From: Hoplostethus atlanticus | Lineage: Eukaryota > Chordata > Actinopteri > Trachichthyiformes > Trachichthyidae | Assembly (NCBI GenBank): GCA_034670405.1 | Contig: JAXDDX010000187.1 | Coordinates: 607,501-671,500, forward strand | DNA: 64,000 nucleotides | Reading direction: 5' to 3' | Shown: positions 24,855 to 39,331 of the stretch, piece after piece | Layout: every line of letters begins with the position of its first letter | How positions within the stretch are numbered: the first letter of the stretch is position 1 | Position numbers and translations under genes: made by a program | Notes under the pieces: model-generated | Told to the model about the DNA's origin: nothing | Seen by the model: only the letters and a program-made list of their open reading frames with translations | Database searches by the model: none

Positions 24855-27800
24855 GCAAGAGATGCTTTATAATCTCTGAATTACACTTTAAAGCTGCAAG
24901 ACTTTTATGTCAAAAATCCACTTTATCTTATCAGCCTAAAATAGCAAAGTGGGGCTGCAACAGAGAAGAGTGTCCCACTACTTGAGATGCTGTAGATTCC
25001 CCATATCTGCCCAAATTCAAAACTTAAGAGCGAAATACAAAAGAGAAAGCCAAACCTCTTCACCATCTCCACCAGACAGTAAGAAGAAGAAATTTAGGAA
25101 TCTTTCAAACTTTCAAAAATTCAAACAGTTATCCCCTGCTGCCACTTGAGGTCAATAAAGTCAGAAGTTGCCTAGTGCATCTTGAAATATCTGATACACT
25201 CTTTTAGTACACACAGACACAGACAAAAAACAAGTAGTGGTGCAGGTGCATACAGATTGTGGCTTCCTGGTTTGTTTTTACCCATTTAACATCTGTGCTG
25301 TGCCATTAGAAATGTTTGCACGTGTGTTGAATTGTGGGATGGTCTGGGAGGACCAAATCATGTCAATCCCAGTGTGACTCAATGGCAGCAAGATGGCCGA
25401 GTGGTTAGTGAGGTGATTAATGCTGATCCTGTACCCCAACCCGAGGGAGAAAAAAGAATTGCCCCATTGGAGAATGAAAAAAAGTATATCAAAAGTATAT
25501 CAAATCAGATTTCATGGGAGGCCAGTGGTTTTTACTTGTCAGATGGTCAGCTCTGATTGGTCTTCCTTCCCTTCACTGCAGCCAGAAAATAATGGACAAA
25601 GTGACCTGTTGACTTTCTACTGGCCTGTTTGAAGGCTTGGAAGTGAAATTTCTGGCGCCGTTTTTTTGGAGCCACAGTTTGCACAGAAGAGTAAAAACAT
25701 GTGGAGCAGGTGGAGCCTGCAGGAAAAGCCAGCCCATATTGTCTTATATGGTTATAAAGCATGCTCGTGTGTAGCCTGTAGCCATAGGCAGAAGGGATTG
25801 CTTGGTCATCATACTTTCAACATTAAAGGATTGCTAGAAGGAGTCAAAGGAAGAGTCTGACTGCACAGCATTGCATCAATCCAGGTTGGACATAACACGA
25901 GAAAGTCAAAGCAACAACAAAAATGGTGGAAAGCAGTAAGAAAAGAAAGAACGGTGAGGCTAAACATGCATCAGCCAGGACCCCTTCAAAACTACGATCA
26001 ACATCGGTGTTGCTTTTGTTTTTGCAGATTGGCTTCTCTGTCTGCGTTCTCTGTCTTCCTCTTGACGACACACACACACACACTCATAAACACACACCTT
26101 GTTCTACGGTGCTGCTCTTGGCAGGAACCTGTGGGAGCTGCCTCACTCTGCGGGCTGAGGAGGACGTCACTGAGGAGAGAGACGTACCGCCTTGAAGGTG
26201 GCCCCTAACACAAGATACATGATAATAAAACAGAGACAGAGGAAGAAAAAAAAAGGACGGAAGGAAGAAGAGAGTGGGAAAAAAGAGGAGAGAAGATTGA
26301 ATGAGTCAATATGCATGTAGACCAGGGTGCAGACCACAGCACTGGCCACTCACTGGTTGGATTTCACATTTCCCGAGTTTCTTTTCACACAGGACACAAC
26401 ATTATTTGGACATCACATGTTGTTGAAATTACTCTGGAGTCTGAGAAGGAAAACTTTTTATTTAAAGGAAACTTCTGTCAATTCTACTCACTTGTCTTAT
26501 AACGTGTAACATATAAAATAAAAAATAAAATAAAAAAAGACTGTGTGGAAACGTGTTTCAGTCCAAGATGCTCGGCTGGAGGGCCAAAAAGTGCAGGGAG
26601 TTTAAAAGTGACAGAAATAATATGGAAGCAAATAAGTGACATTTATATTAGAATTTTTAAACACCACTGAATTCGTAACATTGAAATATTTTACTTTGAA
26701 AACCATGTACCTGAATTTATTGGTTTTGAATTCACTTCTTCAAAATTCAAATATGACATTTCAAGTTTTGCGATTTCAAAGACTGTTGTTTCCAGTATTC
26801 ACAAATTCAGATCCAAAAATTCAAGTTTCAGATATTCAAAACCTATATTCAGGTTGCTCAAATTCAAGTGATCGAATTCAGATCTAAAAATTCAGATAGA
26901 ACATCTGGGCTACCAATGACAATCGAGTCTGACTGCAATCGAACCGACTTCTGGCCTATCAGTTTACGCTCTGACGGTCATGTGACCTGAATGATAGGAT
27001 GCAGGAGCGAATCAAGCTGGTTCGGGCTGGTTCTCCCTGCATCCAGAACCGGCTGCAGCTAATCAAGGCTGGTGGCAGCAGGGGCTTTTAACCTGTTTGT
27101 CTCCGTGGGTGAGTGAGAGTTCGACAGGAGAGCGAGAGGCGAAGTCGAACGATGGAGCAAAGAGAGAGAGAGCACGCACGACCAGCAGCGGCAGTCGACC
27201 TGTCCCATAAGGTGCAGCCGGGGGCGGACCTGGAGAGCTGGCTAGTCAGGTTGGAGCTGGAAAGCGTCCGGTCAGCTTTGGCTTTGGTGCTCTGCGACAT
27301 GATCCCATCATCCTAGAAATGATGGGATCATACGTGCTAAACACTGATCTACGTATATTATATTGTAGATTATATACTGGCCAGGAAACATTTAGGATTA
27401 TTTATTTAGGCAGACAGGAAACCATTTGCCTAAGAGTACACGGACCTCGCTCATCGCCATGACACTGATAGGCCAGAAGTCGGTTCGATTGCAGTCAGAC
27501 TCGATTGCTTGTCCTTGGTAGCCCGGATGTTCTATATGAATTTTTAGATCTGAATTCGATCACTCGAATTTGAGCAACCTGAATATAGGTTTTGAATATC
27601 TGAAACTTGAATTTGTGAACATTGGAAACAATAATGTGAAATTGAGTTTTTAAATTGCAAAACTTGAAATGTCGTATTTGAATTTTGAAGAAGCGAATTC
27701 AAAACCAATAAATTCAGGTACATGGTTTTCAAAGTAAAATATTTCAATGTTACGAATTCAGTGGTGTTTAAAAAATTCTAATATAAATGTCACTTATTTG

Positions 27801-30420
27801 CTTCCATACAGAAAAGTGCCTTTAATGAAAGCATTGATCGTGGAAATGTAAGGACAGCAAACGTTATTGGTGAAAGATCTGTAGCGACAGCACATTCACA
27901 TTCACGTGAAGCGTATTCACAGCTTGATAGTGAGGGGTCCTGTTTCAAAAAGAGCAGCAAATTAAGATTGTGAAAAACACAGTCAGAGCAGCTGTTTTCA
28001 AAAGCACACATCAAAAAGCTCACATCCTACCATCCTGCAAACTTTCACTTATTCACATTCACTCCCACAAAAGAAATAAGGGGTCATTTGTGAAACTCAC
28101 CAGCAGGGTTGGCGTGATGTTAGAGACTGACATCAAATCCTGTTTTCAGATTTGTCATTTCCATGTTATCTTGACTGACTCTCCCATTAAAATCATTATC
28201 ATACTGTGAAAGTGGATGATAGAAATATTCCAGCAATTTCTTTGTTTTGGTCATAACATTATTTGCAAAATGTTGGAACAAATAATGGTACAGGGTGTCA
28301 GTTTCTTTGTGAAAATATCGCACCACTGCTTCTCATCTGCAGATGCAGTGTATGTGTTAAATATGCAACAAAAATTGGCATGATAATTTCATTGGCTCTT
28401 ATTTGTTCATTGTTCAGAAGACTCCATCATGGCAATGACATGGTACAGGTATAGATCCGTTCTAAATGAAGTGAGTTTTAAATTCCACAGATTTTGGAGA
28501 ATGCAGTAACCTTTATGTTTTACAAATAACCCCGATAGCGGTTCAGCTGTTGCTCAAGGGACACTGGAACACACAACCTTCAGGTATCCACACGCTTGTA
28601 CGGAAACACACAAACATACACATTGCACATACAAACACACACACAGAGTAGCAGCAGCAGTCATGTCGGTGGCAAAGATGTGTCAACAAAACACACGCAC
28701 ACTCACACACACAAACTCTTGGAAGTATGTAGGAGGGAGAGGGCAGCCCTGCCCGGTTCCACACGATCTGCCCCTGTGTAATTGGGAGAGTTTAGAGTGG
28801 CTGACCCAAGGGGTGTCCCATTACCAAGAAGCCGCAGAGGAGCCTTCTTGCCTCTGGAGCCCCTTAAGATGGAGGTAGGCTTGATTCTGATACACACACG
28901 AACACACACACATGCCATACAAACCAAAAGCCCCGCAAGACAGTGCAAAGCAGCAGCGTGCAGAAATAAAAATGGAAAAGGGGATGGGGATAAGAAAAAA
29001 TGGAGAGGGGAAAAAGCAACAGAATATAAATTCAGGAAGGAGTCAAGGTGATCCAAAGAACGCTAAATGACACATTAGCAAAGCTTACACCCCTGTTCTC
29101 TGGTATCAATAGCCTTAATTTTAAGACAACCCACCAATCCTGACACTGTTATGTTGAAGTATATTGCAAAGCTTACGCTAGAGGGTTAGCAAAGCACTGA
29201 TATCTAACACATTAAAGGGATACATCAAGATTTTGGGAGATTGTCCCGTTGGTCAACTTACCCATTAAGTGATGAGAACATAAGACACCAAAATCATCCA
29301 AGTGTCCCCAGTAGATTGTTGGCTCTGCTGCTCCATGCTAACTCTTAAGCATACGCTATGAGTGATAGTAAGCTCCATACACTATGTTGAGTGATAGTAG
29401 GCTCCATGCTAACTCTTTAGCGTACACTATGTTGAGTGATGGTAGTCTCTATGGTAACACTTTAGCATACACTATGTCGAGTGATAGAAGGCTCCATGAT
29501 AACACTTTAGGATACACTATGTTGAGTAATAGTAGGCTCCACACTAACACTTTAGCATACATGTATGCATTTTAGCAATATTCACTCAACATAGTGTTTG
29601 CTAACGTGTTAGCATGGAGCACTGGGGACCCATGGATGACTTTGGTGTCTATGTTCTCATCACTGAACAGGGAAGTTGACCAACGGGACAATCTCCCAAA
29701 AACTTGGTGCAATGCTTGAAGTCTAACTACACTCTTACCATTTAGTGGACAGTGTAGACAGTGTAGGTATACAATTCAATACTAAACAACAACCAAAATC
29801 CTATATGTCCTTGGGACAAAATCTTATCCAAAGGCATTCTGGGGCCTGTGTGTCTATAGGCAGGTCTGCGACATAAAAGTGAATGATATAATTAAAGACT
29901 AATTGAAGAAAAGATGGCTACCTGCCAAAATGGTGAGGCAGGTGCCTGTGTGTCTAGACCACAGCCCTGACCCAGTTAAGTGGCAAGAAAATGGATGGAT
30001 GGATGGATGGATGAATGGATGGATATTTGGCTGGTACCTAATGCTAATTTTCTTTGTATACCTTCAACTACACTGCTGTTCGACATGGCTGGCTTGCATG
30101 CCTTACCTGCCACTGTCAGAGAGCTTCCTGCCAAGTGTCTGACATTCAGGCGTTTCCAGGGTCCGAGGCTGCCTGGAGAATGAGGTAGATGAGCGAGGAA
30201 AACAATACAGTACAGAAAAAAAAGATGGATGGATGAGAAGATGGAAGAGAGCATGACGGAGGGATAAATCATTTAGATTGAGAAGAGTTTGACTCTGTCT
30301 GGGGTCTGTCATTGGCCTTATAAGTTTATGATCTGGAAAACAGGAAATAGGAAGCATGCTGTGATGGATGGTGGGATGGTGACATGAATAAGGGGCGCCA
30401 CACACTCATGCTTCAACCTG

Positions 30421-30475
<55 letters not shown>

Positions 30476-30603
30476 GTGTGTGTGTGTGTGCGTGTGTACC
30501 TCTTCTTTGTACTGAGGTGAGTTAAAGTCTCTTGGGTAGGAAACAGCATCCATATTCTCCATATTCATGGACATGATGATGACAAGGATGATACACACGC
30601 ACG

Positions 30604-30640
<37 letters not shown>

Positions 30641-33600
30641 CCTTATGATGATGTGAATAATGGACAGCATGCATTCTAAGTCACTGCTAAGCACTAAGCC
30701 TTGAAAGAGATTAACTTCTAAGAGACTGAGAGGAGAAGCAAGCATACAGAGGCTGCAGCACAAATGCTATTCCCAGAACAAAACAAAAAAAATTGAGCTC
30801 TGCAGGATTCAAGAAAGCAAACTCAACATGGTAAGGACTTCACACCATAGCCAACACAAACTAGGATCCAAGAACACAAACTACGGGCAAAATACGTCGA
30901 AGAGAAAGGTACAAAAGCAACCAGGGCACAAACTACAGCTACAAGGACCACAACCAACAGCACAAGCTATAAGGTACGATTCTTGGCAACAAACTATAAA
31001 CCAGAACAACACCACCCACAAACTGAAAAGCCATACAATCAACCCTTTACACAATGTGACTCATTGTAAGCAAAGAAAGTAGAACATGTCAAAGTAAAGG
31101 CCCCTAGCAACAGTGTGACATATCATATCACATATCATATTCACTCTCACTGTGTCCATCTTGTTGATCACCACACAGCTGACTACCAAGGGTTCAGGCT
31201 TAGCAATAGGGAGCTACACTGCAAAAAGTGACAAGATTAGCACGTGGCTAAATCTTGTATTTGTTCAAAAAAGTGAAATTATCTTATTGCAGTTAATTTT
31301 TTACTGGTTTCAAGAAGTTCAACTGGTTTAATTTACATTTTGATGAATAAACTTAAAGAACATCGAAACAAGGAACATTCTTTCCAATATCTTGTGATTT
31401 TTTTTTTTTTTAAATTTCAGTTAAAATAAGTTGGAATAAGCTTGGTTAGTCTAAAACAAAATTTAAAAAAATCTTTTAGCAGTGTAGCAGGAGTAGTTAA
31501 GGTTAGAGGCTTAGGTTTAAGGTTAGCAAATTCACTTTAAGCTGGTAACGATTATAATAGAATTCAGCGGTAGTAGCATAAAGGCAAAACGATTTGGGTT
31601 AGCTGCAAAGATGTGGCAGAGCTTGACATTTGCCTGAACCCATGGGACCCAGTGGGGTTGGGTCAGGACTGGATTGGTTGTATTTGTTTCTTATTCAGTT
31701 GGGTTTGGATTGGGATAAGGTATAAAAATATTGGTGAAAAATCACCAGTATTACAGAAATTTGGGGCTTTAATTGAGTTTGGGCCCCCAAAAAGTAAAAA
31801 GCCTTTATCTCCGAAGCCCAGTTTGGGTTCAGACAGAAGTATTTAAAGGACTACTCCAACCTTTTGATAGTTTGGCCCATTAGTCACCTTACTCAATATG
31901 TGACGAGAGGATCATCGTCTCTGTATCTCCCGTGGATAGCGTTGTCCTTTACGCATGCTAACACTTTAGCATACAGTACGCTAAGAAACTGATTAGCATT
32001 AGCCAAAGTATGAAGATAGACCTTTTTGTAGATCCATAACTCCTAACCACAAAATCTCAACATTTAATATACAAACTTATCCCCTAAACATGCCTGTCTG
32101 GTTTAGATGTGCATTATTAAAATTAACTAACCATCCAGCCTTAGAGCTGCTACAAGTTCTCATTTTCTCAGTTTAAGGATAATGCTAGTCACCGACGATT
32201 AGCTAACATACCGTATGCTAACATGTGAGAGAGAGAGCCATCTACCAGACTCACAGATGTTTTTGGTGCCAATCCTCTTGTCAGATATTGGTTAAGGTGA
32301 CCAATGGGTCAAACTCCCGAAAACGTCGGTGTAGTCCTTTAAGGTCCGGGTCAGGCTGGGTTGAGTTTTTTTAGACCAAAGTCAAGCTCTACGAGGAGGC
32401 ATTTGGGGGTCCACATAAGGGTACCTGTCATCTTCGGGGGAGGCGTGTTGGATAAGAATCCTGGGGCTGGCAGGACGTCTCCGGGGCAGGGAATGGGACA
32501 AAGGTTTTCTATACATAGGAAGATAAATCACTCAATTGTAAAAAATAAATAAATAAAAGGTTGATCTTCTGATTTGCATGAGTGGGCAATAACGCTCGCA
32601 CATGTGCTTATTCTCAAGCAGTGTACCACACACCACAAAAGAAAATTTAATTTTCCCAAAAACTACTGACAATGCTTTCAGCTTTTGGGGAAATTTGGTC
32701 CAAATTAGCCTTTGACGTCATCTTCAAAAGAAGGCCATGTTTTTCAACCTTTCCATTAACGCCTACCTTGGGAACCAGCTCTAGAATTGTCAAGTCGGAA
32801 TCCTCACTCAAATTTAACTTTTTCCTCTGACTGGGATCAGGAGCGCCCCAGATGGACAGGTAGAGAAACGCATGCAGCACAAGAACTTCTAGAACTTCTC
32901 CAGGTCTATGCAACAATCAAATAACATCTACAACATCAAATAACATCTACATTGTTTGAGCGATGTGGTAATATAAAAGATAGTAAGCTTCCTGGCTAAC
33001 TGGTAAAAGCCAGAAATTAGGCGGTTTTGGCTAGCTTTAAAAAAATCTATCTAAGTAATTTCTTTGAGATGACCAGATAATATAGCATGCCAGCACATTA
33101 CGACAGCATTCCAAGTGTGAAGTTGTTTCTTAATTGAATGAGCGATTTAAATCGCAACAAAAGTATGCCTTTCCAAACTTATTGTTAAAATGTTTGTGAT
33201 GCACAGAATTGGACGACTCAATGTAGCCCAATAAGATTCTCTATATATAGTGTGTATGTATATAAAAATGATCTGCTCTGGATTTCAAAATAAAACAAAA
33301 AACGGAATGGAAATAAAGAAAAACGTAAAGTTCTTGACAAAAACTGAAAATCACTCAATTATTAGCCAAGAGTGTGTTTACCATACAGTGCGAGAACTAT
33401 TTTGTTACCCTGAAAACACAATACTTTGAGGATGTATTTTAATTATCGCTCAACTCACATTTGGGTCTCAACCAAGTCTCTGCAATACACTGAAATACAT
33501 TGAAAGTTGAAATATTGCCTCTGATTTAATTTGTGTAATTCCCTTGTCCAATTACCTGACCATGCAATGACAAGATTCATTCTGCTCCTGACTACTCCGT

Positions 33601-36600
33601 TTGAGATGGGAACATTTTAACATATTTATGACATTTCAAGATTCAAGAACTTTATTTACACTATTACACTATGACACTAAAATACCTATCAAAATTAGAT
33701 TGCACAATGAACTACAAGGTGAGGTAGAGGATTTAGAAATGCAACACACCGAAAATAAAATCACAGAATAAAATAACCTGTAGACTCATTTAAACTGACC
33801 TTATTGGTATGTTGGTTGCCAATGCGAATGAGGAAGATGCAAGGACCTATGCAATTTGCCATGTAAAAGTTGGAAGTTTTATTTTGACAGTTTGATCGCG
33901 GGTGTGAAAGTGACCCTTGTAAGTAAGACCCTGAGAGGAACTGGCCTGTTCAAAACACATGGATATAGGGAGAACATTACCTAAATTCCTGAAAATGGAA
34001 ATTTTTTTAGATAAAAGCTTGTTCCAGAACATGGACAAATTTATATTACATCATGCTCCTATTCCCTTGACATTGGCAAACACCAGAAAGCTCAAGTGGG
34101 AGCACAGGTTATTTTCCCAAATGGCCACAATCAGAAGTAGGGATAATAGGTTGCCTAAACAGAAAAGGGGAGCAAGTGAATCTAGAGTGCAAAGAGGTGC
34201 ACACTCCTCCAAGGTCTATAAATTCTTCAGGTCAGGACAAAAAAAAATGATAAAGCAATTGGAAATATTTTTTGGACCAAGCGGGAAAAGCTGGTCTTGC
34301 CTGGGTCCCACGCCGATCCATGAGCTGCTTTATAGACCTTGGGTCACTCTAGGAAGGGTTATGCTGTTTGTTAGGGAGCACAGTATATATGTAAGGTGTG
34401 TCGGGTAATGCGAGGTAGGCTGGAAGGTTAATTCTGCTGAGGCTTGGGTTGTGTGAAGCTAAGCGGGATAAGGTCGTCTTTAGTTACAGAGCCACTGGGA
34501 AGGTGTACAACTGGAGGTGCACCGATAGTGTCTGAAGTCTCGGGATTGGTGCCAATCCAGCTCCCACCGATCAGATCGGCAAATACCGCTGCCCCAATAT
34601 CGATACTTTCATGGCGTGCAGGAGGAAAAATGTCTGCTGATGTGAAAATGCTAAAATGCTGCGATTTGTGAAGTTCACAGGCATAGCAGCTATTGTTTAG
34701 GAAAGGTTGCAGGTTAAATGCTATTCTGTTTCATTCATTGCACTTATTTATCTGTTAACCTATTATGATTTTTTTTTTTGAGAAGTTATATCCTCAAGCC
34801 TATGTTACGTATTATTATTGTCATTTTTTTGTATTTGATTGAAGACAATGGTCAGTCCACAATTCGATCAAATGAACAAATAAACGCATTTGATGCACTT
34901 CTTCCTGTAACTGTTTTATAACAGGCCAATACTATTGGCTGGTCTAGTCGATAACTCTGTAAAATATTGGTGCACCTCTATATACAACCTAGAGAAGGGG
35001 ATTGTTGAGAAGAATGGGAGGTGCAGGTACAGTGAGGGGAGGTGGGGGGGGGGGGGGTAAGAGGATGAAGGACTGCAGGAAAGGCAGCCGACAGAGTGAA
35101 GGATGCTGGGTACAGAGGCTGGTACCTTTCAGACTCTGGTGAGGGGGCATGATTGTCTGGAGTCACACAGTTGGTGCTAGCGCTCCTAACCCTGTCCAGA
35201 GAAGGCTGAAGACCACTAGAGGCACCAGAGCACAACATGCCATCCAATGGAGGAAGAGGAGGAAGAGGAGGAAGAGGGACAGGAGACAGGAGGAGGAGAG
35301 GACAGAAACAAACACAAAGAGAAACACAATGGACAAACAGAAAAAATAAATTCAAACAAAAAAAAGTTAGATGTTAGATCACCAAAATCATAACGCTAGT
35401 CTGAGAACAAAACCATGATGGTTTTGGCATGGCTGGTTGGCATGGAGATGGGGTTGTCAAGAAGTAGTCATGGTTGTCATGGAAACGGGGTGTGGCGGTG
35501 TCTTGGTTATCATGTCAAAAGATGCAAGGCTGTCTGAACTTTTTTCCTGATAGGACTACAATCAAGGTTTTGGACCATGGCTTACGGTGTGTATGTGTGT
35601 GTGTGTGTCTGTGTCTTACCTAACAGTGACCTCATCTGTGAACCTGAGAACGCGGTGCGTGACAGAGCAGCGGGTTGCCGTGATAACGCTCGCTCCCGCA
35701 ACAGAGCTCGTCTTTCGACATGCAGGCAGCGTGGAACTAGTCGCAACAACAAAAACACACACACAAAAAAAAAAACCAGCATGCAATCGGAAATAAAATC
35801 AAACAGGAAATTAAGCTGAAATAGGCCCAAGAATCAGTGGGAAGCTCCTAGTGCTGTGGAGAATACTCACATAAACTGAAGTCCATAGGTTTTTGGCGTT
35901 CTCATGAGGGGCGTTTGAGAGTGTGGGACTTTCCCCTTCTACTTGAAATATGTACTATTTCGCCATGTGAAACTTCCAATTTTGGTGATTTTCACGTTTT
36001 AACTACAATTTAAGGACTACATGTGCCTCAGGTTGAGAAAATTCTACCTACAAACCTTTCAAAACACCAAACTCAAAAATGCATGGTCGTCGAGCTAAAA
36101 ACAAGGCTGTCTTTCTTCTGAAAAAAGTATGTACGTATGCCTACTTCGTCTTCAACAATGAGCAAAGCCGGTATGTCTGCCTGTGGACTTACCTGTACAC
36201 GTGTTTGCTTATGCCATTGAATAACAGCGGCATCTTAGGTGGGAGAGTGGTACTGTGCTTAGTAGATCTCCTGATTTTAGCATGCATGCAGCAGACAGAG
36301 ATAAGAGGGAAAGAATGGGTGGAATAAGAGAAAAAAAGAGGGAATGTTTGGACAACAGGCTGAGAATAACTACGGGGCCAAAAAAAAAAATTTCATAAGC
36401 TTAGCCGGTGATTTTATGTAGCATTTAGACTTGAAGTCAAATTTAAGTCAATCTCGCTCCAATTAGCAGATACTTTTTGCTCGGCCATACTGTCCCCAAA
36501 TTAGTGAAATGTCTTGAACCCATCTAAATGATCTTGGAATAGGATTGGTAACTCTGAAAGCCAAGATAAATTCACTGGCTAAACTTCATTTTTTGCAGTG

Positions 36601-38134
36601 TAACTAATAAAACTAGAGCACCGCATGCTCTCGCCTCTGTGGACACTCATGAAAATGTCACCCCCCCCCCCCACCCCCCCAACACATCTGTGTGTATAGT
36701 TAGGCACACTTTACTATTAAACTTTAAGACAGCATGCCTTCACATAAACGGTAACAACCAGGGTCAGACTGATATACTGGTTAGCCAATATGTGGGGCCG
36801 ATATTGGCTTTTCATTTTAATATAGGATATAGGATCTGGTCCAGTCAGTGTCGTCCACTCCTGATATGATGGATATGATGCAGTTTGATTATATATTTAT
36901 TGTAGAATTGATCAATACTACACAGGTTGTCTAGTGGAAGCCCTTAATCTGAATTGATTCTAATGCAACAGTTTGAGTGGATTACACACACAAGTATACA
37001 AGTATATAATAACACTAATGATAGCTCCAAAAAAAAATATCGGCACCGGCCTTTAAATAGAGTGTGTCTTCAAAAGGGTGGAAAGAATAATGTTCTGTCC
37101 CTAACTAGACACACAGATGTGTTGAATACTGGCACATCCTCTCCGAGACTGTAACTTACCTTACTTGCGTGCTCAAAGGGCAATGTAGGACCCTTGTGGA
37201 CTTGAAGTGATACATGAAATGATATATGATCCCTCCCTCTTAAAATGCATGGGGATATGGTACTACAGTGCACAGAGAAGGCCTCACCCTTCTCAATAAT
37301 TTCAAAAAAAGGTAGGGAATCACTGGTTTGCTTTGAACTACAGGGATGGGGGTGAATCTTTTGGGGTTCTCCCTGTGAAACGGCTCTTTAAGTCATGTAC
37401 TACAGACACTCTGGGATGGCTTCAGTGCTGCTAAGCCACAATGGGGACCCTTGTAGGGGAATGAACTGGAGTCAGAGTGGTCCTGCAGTGACCTCTAGTG
37501 GACCTGACGTAACATTACAACTGAGAGACTACAGCACTCCATCTAATGTGATTGAACTCCTTTCCACCTGGTATTAACATGCGCCTCACAGCCAGACTGT
37601 GTCTATAGATCTGATTTAACTGTATTGCATGTAACCCTGACAATGTGTCCGGCATGCACGTTAAAATGGAATTTCTCTTTCCATGCTGCGGCGCGCGTCA
37701 CTTCCTCTGCTCCTTCTAAAACTGAACCTTGACCTGCTTGTTCCCCATCCAGCGGTCTCCTGACAATAAATCTGTATGCTACTATCTGAGCTGCCTGTCA
37801 CCTGTTCGATTTTATTTCCACTTGAGCAGTTGTTATATGTGGATTGGAGGGGCATTGACGTTTCCACTTTTTTGCGAATGTGGCCAAATGCATCTCCGAC
37901 CGCCTCTGGATGTGGTTTGGGCGATCGGATCGTCAGTGCATCTCGGGTGCATTTGAACCTGGATCTTATGCCTTTTACAACCTGGATGGAAAGGGACCCA
38001 CTGTTGTATCATGTGTGATGCATAAAGTTAGAAGGTTCAACTTATGTCGTGTCACATGTTCATTGTGAAGTACGGGATAGGGTAGATAAAGCGACGTAAT
38101 GTTAAACTCTTACTCAACCTTAGTCGCACGCGCA

Positions 38135-38184
<50 letters not shown>

Positions 38185-38712
38185 ACGCTTCTACTGTAAG
38201 ACTGAGATTATAGTCTTATAGGTCACAACTGAGACCATGTGGAAACCTCCACCAAACACAGCATGGGTGGAAGTAACTGATTGCAATTACTCTCATTGCT
38301 GGAATTGAGTAGTAATTGAGTATTTCATTCTGAGTATATTTTAAATTAGCTTTATTCGAGTACTAGTAATTTTACTTCTACTTAAGTGAAATTTCTGCAA
38401 AGTAACAGCACTTCTACGTCAAAGGGAGATTGCAGGGGGAGACAGCTTGATTGCAGCACTGTGCACATTGAGCCGCGATCAACCCATAAATCAAAACCCA
38501 GAGACAAAACATAAACAAATGTCGTGATTGGCTGGTTTACCTGGTGTGGAGGCACTCAGCACTTTTGCCCCGCATTGATTGGTGGATCATGATGACCTCA
38601 CTGTGGTTACCATGGGGATGGATGACACATAAGGAAATCAACAACAGTCAAAAACCAGAAGAGCACAGGGAGAAGAAGATGAACAGGGAAGAGAAGCTTC
38701 GGCTTCTGGTGT

Positions 38713-38792
<80 letters not shown>

Positions 38793-39276
38793 AGAAATGC
38801 CATACACTTCTGCGATCACTGCCACATTGTCTATAGACTTTTAAAGCCTGTTAAAGACTGTTTTAAAGCCACATTTTACACAGTATGCCTGAATCAAAGG
38901 ATAGTTACTGTACACTGTACCAAACTCTATTCAACACCGGGACAAAACAAAGCATAAAAAAAGGGGAAATTGGCGAGAGAATAGATCGAGAGAAAATAAA
39001 GACATAAATTAAGAAACAAAACAAATAAAGGATTAGATTTATTTGAAAATTGATTTGGCGATACCCAAAACATGCATTCGCACTTAGAGGTAAAACCAAC
39101 AAATTCTCTCACTCTCTCTCCAACACACACACGACCCCATTGTCACCCAACGGTTATGTGTCCAAAGATGAAGTCAATTTCATACACACACACAAAACAC
39201 ACACAAATAATTTCGAACTGGAAACAACCCGCAAATTCTGTGACCTTAAGTGCTAGTTACGTACAGTATAAGTGGT

Positions 39277-39331
<55 letters not shown>

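Noticed and set aside
27088-27300. Possible rims1 linker exon (SSSNLTSQLSRS)
   Set aside because: It lies within the transposon centre and has no compatible splice sites or phase.
27113-27316. 67-codon plus-strand frame inside the palindromic element
   Set aside because: No transposase motif, short, and an opposite-strand frame of equal length overlaps it.
32647-32916. 89-codon minus-strand frame (LEVLVLHAFLYLSIWG...)
   Set aside because: No recognised family, no splice context for rims1 and a repeat-like setting; possibly a LINE fragment but not supportable.
33959-34408. 149-codon plus-strand frame
   Set aside because: AT-rich intronic sequence without domain, start context or homologue that I can recognise.
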